From the NCBI GenBank assembly GCA_017430455.1, contig JAFRMX010000010.1:1-40776 (forward strand): a stretch of DNA of 40,776 nt, written 5' to 3'. Position 1 is the first letter of the stretch. Every line of letters starts with the position of its first letter. The notes under the pieces are model-generated. The model was not told the DNA's origin and ran no database searches. It saw only the letters and a program-made list of their open reading frames with translations. The DNA comes from Oscillospiraceae bacterium (lineage in GTDB: Bacteria; Bacillota; Clostridia; Oscillospirales; Oscillospiraceae). The position numbers and the translations under genes were made by a program. This document shows, in pieces, positions 21,380-28,358 of this stretch.

Positions 21380-22288
21380 TCATAACAGTATTAACGTGAT
21401 AAGCGGAATGGTCGCGAGCGACAGGACTGTGGTAAGCATCGTGGTCTCCGAGGCCAGGAGCGGATCTCCCCCGTACTGTACGGAGAACATCGTGACCACG
21501 ACCGCGGTGGGACAGGCGGCGCAGATCACCATCGAGCCCGTAAGCGCGGCGTCGGCGCCGATAAGCTTCATAAGCAGAAGGATAACGACAGGCGTCGCTA
21601 TGAGCCTCAAAAAGCAGGTCATCCAGACCTTCGCGTTTGAAAACGCCTCTTTTAAGGGCGCTTTGGCAAGCTGGCAGCCTATTATGATCATGGAGACCGG
21701 AACGGTAGCTCCGGCGGCAGTGGAGAACACTTCCGTAAGAACTGCCGGCAGTTTCAGATGCAGAAGGCAGATTATAAGCGCGGCCACGCTCGCGAACAGC
21801 GGCACGGGCAGGGAGAATCTGAACTTGCCCTCGCCTTTGCTCTTTACAAGCCACCATACGCCCCATGAGCAGAGAAAGATGTTGAACGGGATACAGGCGA
21901 CCGAGACGCAGAAGGCTCCCGCGGTGCCGTACAGCTCCCTGGCCACGGGTATGCCCACCATGGCTATGTTCGTGCAGGCTATGGAGAGCTTGATAACGGC
22001 GTTTTGCTGCTTGTCGCCCTTTAAGAAGAGGCCGATGATCTCCGCGAAGAGGTATGAGGCGGCGGTGTAGAGGATGGAGACCCAGAGGATCTTCAGCATC
22101 TCGGCGTTTGTCATGCCCTCGGGAAAATTCAGGACCGAGTTTATGACCGTTCCGCTTAGGAACACGTTGGCGACCAGAAAGCTGCCGCCTTTGATGAAAG
22201 CGTCGCCGAGGATCCCCTTTTTTGTAAACCAGAAACCGAGTACCATCATTACGGCGAAGACCGCCATTTTAATCAGCAGAGCCTGCAT
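21380..22288 (-). CDS. AEC-family (auxin efflux carrier-like) transporter
   Basis: Ten hydrophobic helices in a 5+5 arrangement. The pattern 'VLGFWFTKKGILGDAFIKGG', 'SIACTNIAMVGIPVARELYG' and 'CPTAVVVTMFSVQYGGD' is characteristic of AEC permeases, including the conserved N-x-x-x-x-G-x-P near the fourth helix. Bacterial members carry organic acids, amino acids or other small solutes. Here co-transcription with nucleoside-salvage genes hints at a related substrate, but this is inference. It is the first gene of the operon with a promoter at 22319-22347. ATG at 22288 follows a GGAGAT-type ribosome binding site. Confidence 0.85.
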   Translation of the reverse strand: MQALLIKMAVFAVMMVLGFWFTKKGILGDAFIKGGSFLVANVFLSGTVINSVLNFPEGMTNAEMLKILWVSILYTAASYLFAEIIGLFLKGDKQQNAVIKLSIACTNIAMVGIPVARELYGTAGAFCVSVACIPFNIFLCSWGVWWLVKSKGEGKFRFSLPVPLFASVAALIICLLHLKLPAVLTEVFSTAAGATVPVSMIIIGCQLAKAPLKEAFSNAKVWMTCFLRLIATPVVILLLMKLIGADAALTGSMVICAACPTAVVVTMFSVQYGGDPLLASETTMLTTVLSLATIPLITLILL

Positions 22289-22318
22289 AACAATATCTCC
22301 GAAAATAAAAATCGTAAC

Positions 22319-22347
22319 ATTCTAACACAAAGAATTCCGGCCTGCAA
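22319..22347 (-). promoter_or_regulatory. Promoter of the AEC/punA/mtnA-like/nth operon
   Basis: On the minus strand TTGCAG (22342-22347) and TAGAAT (22319-22324) are 17 bases apart, about 30 bases before the AEC start codon. The -35 box lies inside the terminator hairpin of the upstream lectin gene. Confidence 0.55.
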
Positions 22348-22359
22348 TGCAGGCCGGAA
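22335..22359 (-). terminator. Terminator of the Ig-like/lectin operon
   Basis: A perfect 11-base stem TTCCGGCCTGC / GCAGGCCGGAA with a three-base loop lies 13 bases beyond the lectin stop codon. On the minus strand it is followed by the T-rich TTCTTTGTGTT. It overlaps the -35 element of the next operon. Confidence 0.65.
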
Positions 22360-22372
22360 GGATTTATAAGGT

Positions 22373-23092
22373 TTATCCCATTTCGCAGACATATCCGATC
22401 TTGCCGTTGAACATGTAGCCGTAATCCTGGCAGGGATCGTTTCTGCTGTCGTTATAGTACCATTTCCCGTTGTTGTTCCACAGAAGGATGTAATCCTCGA
22501 TGGCTCCGTCTCCCCCGTCCTTATAGGAGGGTTCACCGGCTGCCCAGTTGTAGAAATCTATGGTCTCATTGTTTTCCCAGACGAGATTTCCGTTTTCTCT
22601 GTGGCATCCGATCCAGACATAGGTCAGTCCGTTTCCGGAAGCAGCCTCTATGACCTTGTCAAGCTCTTCCTGACTGCTTACGGTAGCGAGGTATCCTCCG
22701 AGCTTTTCACATTTCTCTTTTGCATTCTCCCAGGAGGTGTTTTCAACATAACAGAGATATGTGTGTTCGCCGTCGGGATTCTGGACCGGAGCGTTCTCAT
22801 AGGTATAGAGGACATCGTCCGGGTTGAGCTCCGGAGTGGGTATGGCGGGAGTTTCTTGCGCTTCATCAGCGATCTGCTCGGGGGGCGCCTCTGTCGGCGC
22901 CGGAGTGGCCAGGGCCGCCAGTTCCTGCTCGGCGACTCTGCTGTCCAGGTTTCTGGAGACCAGATTGAAGACCAGGGCCGCTCCGCAGAGCAGAAGACAG
23001 AGTATCAGGATGAAGGTCACCGAGCGGTTTCTGCCCGGAGCCGCGCCGTTTTTCTTGGGTTCCTGCGGTTTCTTTCCGTTATTCTCGTCCAT
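22373..23092 (-). CDS. Membrane-anchored C-type-lectin-domain protein (239 aa)
   Basis: A short Lys/Asn/Pro-rich cytoplasmic N-terminus precedes one transmembrane helix (about residues 26-47) and a Pro/Ala/Thr/Glu-rich linker (about 60-95). The extracellular C-type lectin-like domain covers about 100-239. Domain signatures are 'SWENAKEKCEKLGGYLATVS', 'YVWIGCHRENGNLVWENN', 'FYNWAAGEPS', 'WYYNDS' and the final 'GYVCEMG', with Cys residues placed for the usual disulfides. The calcium-site motif is not a clear EPN or QPD, so sugar binding is uncertain. It starts three bases after the stop of the Ig-like/zinc-ribbon gene and shares its promoter. A surface-binding role is inferred. Confidence 0.85.
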   Translation of the reverse strand: MDENNGKKPQEPKKNGAAPGRNRSVTFILILCLLLCGAALVFNLVSRNLDSRVAEQELAALATPAPTEAPPEQIADEAQETPAIPTPELNPDDVLYTYENAPVQNPDGEHTYLCYVENTSWENAKEKCEKLGGYLATVSSQEELDKVIEAASGNGLTYVWIGCHRENGNLVWENNETIDFYNWAAGEPSYKDGGDGAIEDYILLWNNNGKWYYNDSRNDPCQDYGYMFNGKIGYVCEMG

Positions 23093-23095
23093 CTG

Positions 23096-24289
23096 TCAAT
23101 TTCCCCTGTAGATTATCTCGCCGCACTCGGGGCAGTATTTGGGAATATCGTTGGGATCGTCAGGGACCCAGCCGCACTTGTTGCATCTGACCTGTACCTG
23201 CGGCACCGCCGCTCTCGCGAGGCGGTTGCGAAGCAGAAGCACCAGTATCGCGAGCAGCGCCAGAACGGCCAGAACTATAAGCACGTAAAGAAGTATCGTA
23301 GTGCCCGAGGCGCCGCTTCTCGAAGCAGAACTGGCGTCAGCGCCCGCGCTTGTATTATCGATCGTAGAGACATTGTTCGGGTCTCCGGCGGCTCCGTTGT
23401 TGCCTATCGTCGTATCGACAGTCGCGTCGTTGCCGCTCGTTCCGTTATGGGTGATGGCGGGAGCGGAGCCCGTGGTGCCGCTGCCTGTTCCCGTGCCGTT
23501 ATTGCCTCCGGTATATGAGGGGTTGTTCGTGCTGATCACGGGAGCTATCGTCGGGGACGGAGTGACTATGGGCGCGATGGTCGGAGTCGGGGTAGCGGGC
23601 GTCGCGGCGTCGCTTACGGTGATCTTCGCGTAATTGGTGTAGGCCGTTGTCCCGTCATAGCCCAGATACTTGCACTGGACGTTGTAGCCGTCCATAGCTG
23701 CGGGGATATTCTTTAAAACGAGGCGCTCGGTATTGGAGCCGTCTATCTCCAGATTCTCAAAGCCCTTCTCCTTCTTGATCTCGGCTACGGAGTAGGTCTT
23801 GCTCTTGTCGGCGTTTTTGAAGCGCCACTCGAGATACTGGGCGTTGTCGGCTCTGGCGACGAAAACGGCGTCCTCGCCCGTCTTGACGGTCTCGTCTGTC
23901 GGGCTCTTGGTTATCGACAGGGGCTGATATACGTAGTAGCTCGGCTGTGACGTGGAGACCGGGGCGCCGGAGACAGTGAATGTGCAGACGTAGGTGACGG
24001 TCTCGTCGCTTTTCGTCACTTCTATCTGGGCGTAGTAGGTCCCCGCCGTGTCGGGCATTCCGTAGATCCAAACCTGTGTGTCGTTGTTCGCTATCTGGAT
24101 CCCGGAAGGCAGACTGCCGCTGACAGAAACATTGGTGATGTTGCTGCCCTGATCCACGTAGTATGAAGAGATAAAATCTCCCGTTTTGAATACATAAGTT
24201 CTGTTTTCGGTAACGGCAAAGGCGCTGACTGTAAACAGGGCGCAAATGAGCATTACCGCGACCGCTATTGCAAAAATCCGTTTTTTCAT
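23096..24289 (-). CDS. Ig-like surface protein with C-terminal cytoplasmic zinc ribbon (397 aa)
   Basis: Signal peptide (about residues 1-26), a putative-Ig/cadherin-like domain ('SGSLPSGIQIANNDTQVWIY', about 30-108) and a second Ig-like module (about 125-228, 'ITKSPTDETVKTGEDAVFVA') follow one another. The second is homologous to the module in the protein at 2895-3908. A Thr/Pro/Gly/Asn/Ser-rich linker then leads to one membrane helix (about 333-356). The last 30 residues contain 'CNKCG' and 'CPECG', a rubredoxin-like zinc ribbon that should face the cytoplasm. An extracellular Ig region joined to an intracellular zinc ribbon suggests a link between surface contact and an internal partner, but no partner is proven. 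The promoter is at 24351-24379. It is co-transcribed with the lectin gene. Confidence 0.82.
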   Translation of the reverse strand: MKKRIFAIAVAVMLICALFTVSAFAVTENRTYVFKTGDFISSYYVDQGSNITNVSVSGSLPSGIQIANNDTQVWIYGMPDTAGTYYAQIEVTKSDETVTYVCTFTVSGAPVSTSQPSYYVYQPLSITKSPTDETVKTGEDAVFVARADNAQYLEWRFKNADKSKTYSVAEIKKEKGFENLEIDGSNTERLVLKNIPAAMDGYNVQCKYLGYDGTTAYTNYAKITVSDAATPATPTPTIAPIVTPSPTIAPVISTNNPSYTGGNNGTGTGSGTTGSAPAITHNGTSGNDATVDTTIGNNGAAGDPNNVSTIDNTSAGADASSASRSGASGTTILLYVLIVLAVLALLAILVLLLRNRLARAAVPQVQVRCNKCGWVPDDPNDIPKYCPECGEIIYRGN

Positions 24290-24350
24290 TTTCCGGTCTC
24301 CTCAATCTTAAGGTACATTACACTGACGGTATCAAACAACAGTGTAGATT

Positions 24351-24379
24351 ATGTTAACATTTTTACATTTCTTAGTCAA
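24351..24379 (-). promoter_or_regulatory. Promoter of the Ig-like/lectin operon
   Basis: On the minus strand TTGACT (24374-24379) and TAACAT (24351-24356) are separated by 17 bases. The start codon at 24289 follows about 60 bases later, with GAGGAG as the ribosome binding site. Confidence 0.6.
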
Positions 24380-24420
24380 GGAAAATATACCTGACTGCAA
24401 GCCGGAGCGTCCTCAGATCA

Positions 24421-25605
24421 TTACGGTTTTCCGGTTCCGCACTCCGTGCAGAATTTGCCTTTGTTGACTGTTCCGCAGCTGGGGCAGGTCCATTCCGAAG
24501 AAGGTCTCGCCGTGCCGCACTCGGGGCAGAACTTGCCTGTATTGACGGAGCCGCAGTTCGGGCAGGTCCAGGAATCCGCGGAAGCGGCAGGAGCACCGGC
24601 GCTCTGCTGGGCAGCCGCCATGCTGTACAGCTCGGCCGCGTTGGCTCCGCCCGCCTGGGCAGCCATATTCATGTTCATGAATCCCACAGCAGCTCCCGCC
24701 GCGTTGTTCGCGGCGTCCTTCATGGCCTGGGTCTGGGCCTGGATGACAGCCGCCGCGCCGAGGGCAGGATTCTGGTAGGCCGCTGCCTGCTGCATGGACT
24801 GGATCATCTCCTCGTCCTCTTCGGAGGCTTTGACCGAGTTCACGCCGAAGGCGACGATCTCGATGCCTCTCTTGTTCCTCCAGGAAGCGGAGAGCTCATC
24901 GTTCAGGGCGTTGGCGATCTCGCTCGTGTGGCCGGGAAGGGCCGAGTAGCGGATACCCATGTCGCTTATTTTCGCGAACGCGGGCTGGAGGGCTGTCAGA
25001 AGCTCGGATTTGAGCTGGGAGTCGATCTTATCTCTCGTGTAGCTGTTTTCCACATTGCCGCAGACGTTCGTGTAGAAGAGGATCGGGTTGGTGATCCTGT
25101 AGCTGTATTCGCCGAAGCAGCGGATCGAGATGTCTATATCTATTCCCGCTCTCTGGTCCACTACTCTGAAGGGGATCGGGGAAGGCGTGCCGTATTTGTT
25201 GCCGATGATCTCCTTGGTATTGAAATAGTAAACTCTCTGATCCTTGGCGGTGTCGCCCGCGAATGTGAAGCGCTTTCCAATCAGTTTGAATATCTCGGGG
25301 ATGTTCTCGCTCAGGTTCCCGTAGAACAGAGAAGGCTCCGTGGACATGTCGTAGGTGTATTCGCCCGCCTCGGCGCAGAGGTCTACGACCTTGCCCTGCT
25401 CTACGATTATCATACACTGGCCTTCGGCGATGGCGATTATCGAACCGTTGGAAATGATATTGTCACTGCCTCTGTTGTTTCTGTTTCTCTTCCTGCCTTT
25501 GACGACAAGAACGTCTGCCGGGATCGAATCACAGTAGAAATACTCCTTCCACTGGTCGCTGAGTACGCTGCCGGCGCTTATCAGAGCTGTAGAAATGAGT
25601 CCCAT
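24421..25605 (-). CDS. SPFH-domain protein with two C-terminal zinc ribbons (394 aa)
   Basis: Similar in layout to Bacillus YdjI and the so-called virion-core/SPFH proteins. The N-terminal 'ISAGSVLSDQWKEYFYC' is followed by an SPFH/band-7 domain (about residues 30-285). Next comes an Ala/Gln/Met-rich segment (about 290-345), then two tandem zinc ribbons, 'CPNCGSVNTGKFCPECG' and 'CPSCGTVNKGKFCTECG'. There is no transmembrane helix; such proteins are recruited to the membrane and form oligomeric scaffolds in phage-shock-type or membrane-stress responses. ATG 25605 follows AAAAAGGAGA. The gene is divergent from the tRNA pair and is followed by the Ig-like/zinc-ribbon gene on the same strand, but that gene has its own promoter. 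No YdjG/YdjH homologue is seen. Confidence 0.85.
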   Translation of the reverse strand: MGLISTALISAGSVLSDQWKEYFYCDSIPADVLVVKGRKRNRNNRGSDNIISNGSIIAIAEGQCMIIVEQGKVVDLCAEAGEYTYDMSTEPSLFYGNLSENIPEIFKLIGKRFTFAGDTAKDQRVYYFNTKEIIGNKYGTPSPIPFRVVDQRAGIDIDISIRCFGEYSYRITNPILFYTNVCGNVENSYTRDKIDSQLKSELLTALQPAFAKISDMGIRYSALPGHTSEIANALNDELSASWRNKRGIEIVAFGVNSVKASEEDEEMIQSMQQAAAYQNPALGAAAVIQAQTQAMKDAANNAAGAAVGFMNMNMAAQAGGANAAELYSMAAAQQSAGAPAASADSWTCPNCGSVNTGKFCPECGTARPSSEWTCPSCGTVNKGKFCTECGTGKP

Positions 25606-25634
25606 ATCGTTCTCCTTTTTGAGTAAAAATATTA

Positions 25635-25663
25635 TTGACTTTTAAAATACCGTATGATATATT
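25635..25663 (+). promoter_or_regulatory. Promoter of the tRNA-Met/tRNA-Trp pair
   Basis: TTGACT (25635-25640) and TATATT (25658-25663) are 17 bases apart. The first tRNA begins 15 bases after the -10 box. Confidence 0.6.
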
Positions 25664-25677
25664 TGCCTTTGCAATTC

Positions 25678-25753
25678 GGACCGTTAGCTCAGTTGGTAGA
25701 GCAACCGGCTCATAACCGGTCGGTCCGGGGTTCGAGTCCCTGACGGTCCACCA
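25678..25753 (+). tRNA. tRNA-Met (CAT anticodon), elongator-type
   Basis: A complete cloverleaf: acceptor stem GGACCGT / ACGGTCC, D-arm TAGCTCAGTTGGTAGAG, anticodon stem ACCGG / CCGGT with loop CTCATAA (anticodon 25711-25713), T-loop GTTCGAGTC, encoded CCA. The G-C first pair and the lack of three G-C pairs in the anticodon stem argue against the initiator. A CAT-anticodon tRNA-Ile2 cannot be fully excluded. Confidence 0.93.
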
Positions 25754-25762
25754 ATTGCATCT

Positions 25763-25838
25763 AGGGGAATAGCTCAGCTGGTAGAGCGGCGGTCTCCAAA
25801 ACCGTAGGCCGAGGGTTCGAAGCCTTCTTCCCCTGCCA
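25763..25838 (+). tRNA. tRNA-Trp (CCA anticodon)
   Basis: Acceptor stem AGGGGAA / TTCCCCT with G discriminator base and encoded CCA. The D-arm is TAGCTCAGCTGGTAGAG, the anticodon loop CTCCAAA with anticodon CCA, and the T-loop GTTCGAAGC. It is nine bases from the tRNA-Met gene and shares its promoter and terminator. Confidence 0.94.
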
Positions 25839-25841
25839 ATT

Positions 25842-25872
25842 AACTCCGTGTCTGTAAGGTACGGAGTTTTTT
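25842..25872 (+). terminator. Terminator after the tRNA pair
   Basis: AACTCCGT (25842-25849) pairs with ACGGAGTT (25861-25868), and a run of six T follows from 25867. The position four bases after the tRNA-Trp CCA fits a rho-independent terminator. Confidence 0.75.
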
Positions 25873-25942
25873 GATGCCCGGTTTCTTTTCAGCCTATTTT
25901 ATCAGTATTCTTTCCGTATTGCAAATATTATCGCTCTTAATT

Positions 25943-25971
25943 AAAGCACTGCCCTGTTAAAGCGGTGCTTT
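25943..25971 (-). terminator. Possible terminator of the GH3 operon
   Basis: AAAGCAC (25943-25949) and GTGCTTT (25965-25971) form a seven-base stem. On the minus strand it is followed by TTTAATTA, only moderately T-rich. It lies 12 bases beyond the GH3 stop. Confidence 0.4.
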
Positions 25972-25982
25972 CCGGTTCTCTC

Positions 25983-28358
25983 TTATTTCTTTTTCCCGTT
26001 CGCGGCGTCCAGTATCTTCCGGAGCTTTTCGTCCGTAAGAAGCGGCGTCATCCGGGAAAAGGCCCTGATCGGGACATTCACCGCCATTTCCATATCCGTC
26101 GCTTTCTGGAGGGAGCCCGTCTTTTTGAGCGTTTCGACATACAGGTTCAGACCGCTGTAAAGAAGCTTTAAAGGCCCTTTTTTCTTTTTCCCCATGGCGA
26201 CCGGAGTGTCGAATTCCAAAGGCGCTGAAAGATCCCATCTGCTCTCGGGTATCGGTCTTCCCAGGATGTACTCGAACGCGTCATCGGGAACATTCCGGAC
26301 ATCAGCCTCAAAATATTCAGGAATATCCACTCTCGAGTAGGGACTTAAGGCTTTATTGCCTTCAAATGAGATATCCGCGAAGAGCTTTTGGTCCTCGTCT
26401 CCTGAGGATGAGCCCACGCTCACGATGTATTTGCCGTCTTCTGTTTCCCAGGAGCGCGTATTCGTATTCCAATAGGAGAAAGCGTGTTCATCGAGCAGTA
26501 TCTCTACAGTCTTCTTCTCTCCGGGCTCGAGAAAGACTTTTTTGAATCCGGCGAGCTTCTTCTTTTCGCGAAACACCTCGCTTTTGCTTCTGTCCGAGAA
26601 ACCCGTATATACCTGGCAGACCTCCGCACCCGCGCGCTTGCCTGTGTTCTTCAAAGTGAAGGTGACTTTGCCGTCCTCAAGCTTCAGGTCTTTGTATTCG
26701 AAGGCGGTATACGAAAGCCCGTAACCGAAGGGGTATCTGACTTTTACTCCTCTGGTGTTGTAGTATCTGTATCCGACAAAGATGCTCTCGCGGTATTCGG
26801 CGGTCGCTTCTTTTCCCGGCCAGTATTTGTAACAGGGGACATCCCTTCTGACGACGGGTATGGTCTCGGACATCTTTCCTGAGGGATTCACCTCTCCGGA
26901 GATGATCCTCGAAACCGCTTTCGCGCCTCCCTGTCCTCCGAGAGAGGTCCAGATCACCGCGGCGGCGTTTTTGTCCCAGTTCATGTTGACCGGGCTTCCC
27001 GCGGACACGACGGCGATTATGTTGGGATTGACCTTCGCGACCGCCTCGACGAGCTTCACCTGGTTTTCAGGCATCTTCATGTTCTCTCTGTCTCTGCCCT
27101 CAGCCTCGGAAAACTCGTCGAGCCCGAGAAACATGACAACATAGTCCGCGTTGGCGGCAAGCTCCGCGGCCTCATTTGCAAGATCCTTGTCCTTTTTGCC
27201 CAGTCTGTCGAAGCCCTTGCAGTATCCCGCGATCTCAAAGCCCTCCGCCTTGAGCGATTCGAGCCCCGTTTCAAGATAATTGGGGGTGACATGAGAGGAG
27301 CCCGCCCCCTGATACCGCGGAGAGATCGCGAAGTCGCCGATCACCGCTATCTTCGCTCCCTTTTCGAGCGGCAGGATATCGGCGGTATTCTTCAACAGGA
27401 CGCACGAGGCCTCGGCAGCCTTTACCGCGAACTCATGGTGGGCCTTTTTGTCATAAGCCTTGGGAGCCTTTACCGCCTCAGCGCCTTCAAGAGCGAATTG
27501 TAGGAGCTTCTTCGCGTTGGCGTCGAGCGTTTTCAGACTTATCTTCCCGTTTCCGGCAGCGTCCAGAACGGCCTGGTCTGTCTCCCCTCCGGAATACGGC
27601 ATCTCGAGATTCAGCCCGGCATTGACCCCTTTGACTCTGTCGCTTACGGCGCCCCAGTCTGAGATCACGATACCTTCAAAGCCGAACCGGTCTCTCAGCA
27701 CATCGCTGAGAAGGTACCTGTTCTCGGACGCGTATGTGCCGTTCACTTTATTGTACGAGCACATGACCGCCTTTGCTTTTCCTTCTTTTACGGCAGTTTC
27801 GAAGGCGGGAAGGTATATCTCCTCAAGAGCCCTCTCGTCTATGACGCTGTCCGAGGTCATCCTGAGCGTCTCCTGGGAGTTCGCGGCAAAATGCTTGCAG
27901 CACGCCGCGACGCCGTTTGCCTGTATTCCGCGGATCAGCGCGGCGCCCATCTTCCCCGCGAGATGGGGATCTTCCGAATAGTATTCGAAATTCCTTCCGC
28001 AGAGAGGATTTCTCTTTATGTTGATCCCGGGACCGAGGACCATGGAGATCCCTTCGGAAGCGGCCTCTTCCCCGAGGAGCTTTCCCATCTCCTCGTTGAG
28101 CTCCTCATCCCATGAGGAAGCCATGGCCGCGGCCGTGGGGAAGCAGGTAGCGGGGACCGAGTCGTTTATGTCCAGATCCAGACCCGCGCTCTTCATCTTC
28201 CGGAGCCCGTGGGGCCCGTCGGTCATCATGACGGAAGGAACTCCGAGCCGCTCTATCCCTTTTGTATGCCAGCTGTCAGCTCCGGAGCAGAGCTTTGCTT
28301 TCTCCTCCAGAGTCAGTCTGTCAATGATCTCTTTGATTTCCGTATGATCAGTTCCCAT
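25983..28358 (-). CDS. Glycoside hydrolase family 3 beta-glycosidase (791 aa)
   Basis: Hydrolyses terminal beta-linked sugars, typically beta-glucosides or beta-xylosides, with retention. Domain order is the GH3 TIM barrel (about residues 10-285), the alpha/beta sandwich (about 310-510) and a fibronectin III-like domain (about 580-660). A further 110 residues seen in gut Firmicutes homologues follow. The nucleophile is Asp234 in 'GIVISDWGAVSD'. The substrate-binding 'KHFAANSQE' and the motif 'TDGPHGLR' are present. No signal peptide is present, so the enzyme is cytoplasmic and acts on imported oligosaccharides. The start overlaps the GPH symporter gene by eleven bases, so transporter and enzyme are one unit. 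The exact sugar specificity cannot be read from the sequence. Confidence 0.92.
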   Translation of the reverse strand: MGTDHTEIKEIIDRLTLEEKAKLCSGADSWHTKGIERLGVPSVMMTDGPHGLRKMKSAGLDLDINDSVPATCFPTAAAMASSWDEELNEEMGKLLGEEAASEGISMVLGPGINIKRNPLCGRNFEYYSEDPHLAGKMGAALIRGIQANGVAACCKHFAANSQETLRMTSDSVIDERALEEIYLPAFETAVKEGKAKAVMCSYNKVNGTYASENRYLLSDVLRDRFGFEGIVISDWGAVSDRVKGVNAGLNLEMPYSGGETDQAVLDAAGNGKISLKTLDANAKKLLQFALEGAEAVKAPKAYDKKAHHEFAVKAAEASCVLLKNTADILPLEKGAKIAVIGDFAISPRYQGAGSSHVTPNYLETGLESLKAEGFEIAGYCKGFDRLGKKDKDLANEAAELAANADYVVMFLGLDEFSEAEGRDRENMKMPENQVKLVEAVAKVNPNIIAVVSAGSPVNMNWDKNAAAVIWTSLGGQGGAKAVSRIISGEVNPSGKMSETIPVVRRDVPCYKYWPGKEATAEYRESIFVGYRYYNTRGVKVRYPFGYGLSYTAFEYKDLKLEDGKVTFTLKNTGKRAGAEVCQVYTGFSDRSKSEVFREKKKLAGFKKVFLEPGEKKTVEILLDEHAFSYWNTNTRSWETEDGKYIVSVGSSSGDEDQKLFADISFEGNKALSPYSRVDIPEYFEADVRNVPDDAFEYILGRPIPESRWDLSAPLEFDTPVAMGKKKKGPLKLLYSGLNLYVETLKKTGSLQKATDMEMAVNVPIRAFSRMTPLLTDEKLRKILDAANGKKK

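Noticed and set aside
25678..25753. tRNA-Met considered as the initiator tRNA
   Set aside because: The first acceptor pair is G-C and the anticodon stem lacks the three consecutive G-C pairs of initiators.
25678..25838. tRNA pair considered as an integration site for a mobile element
   Set aside because: No integrase, no duplicated tRNA 3' end and no foreign composition are seen on either side.
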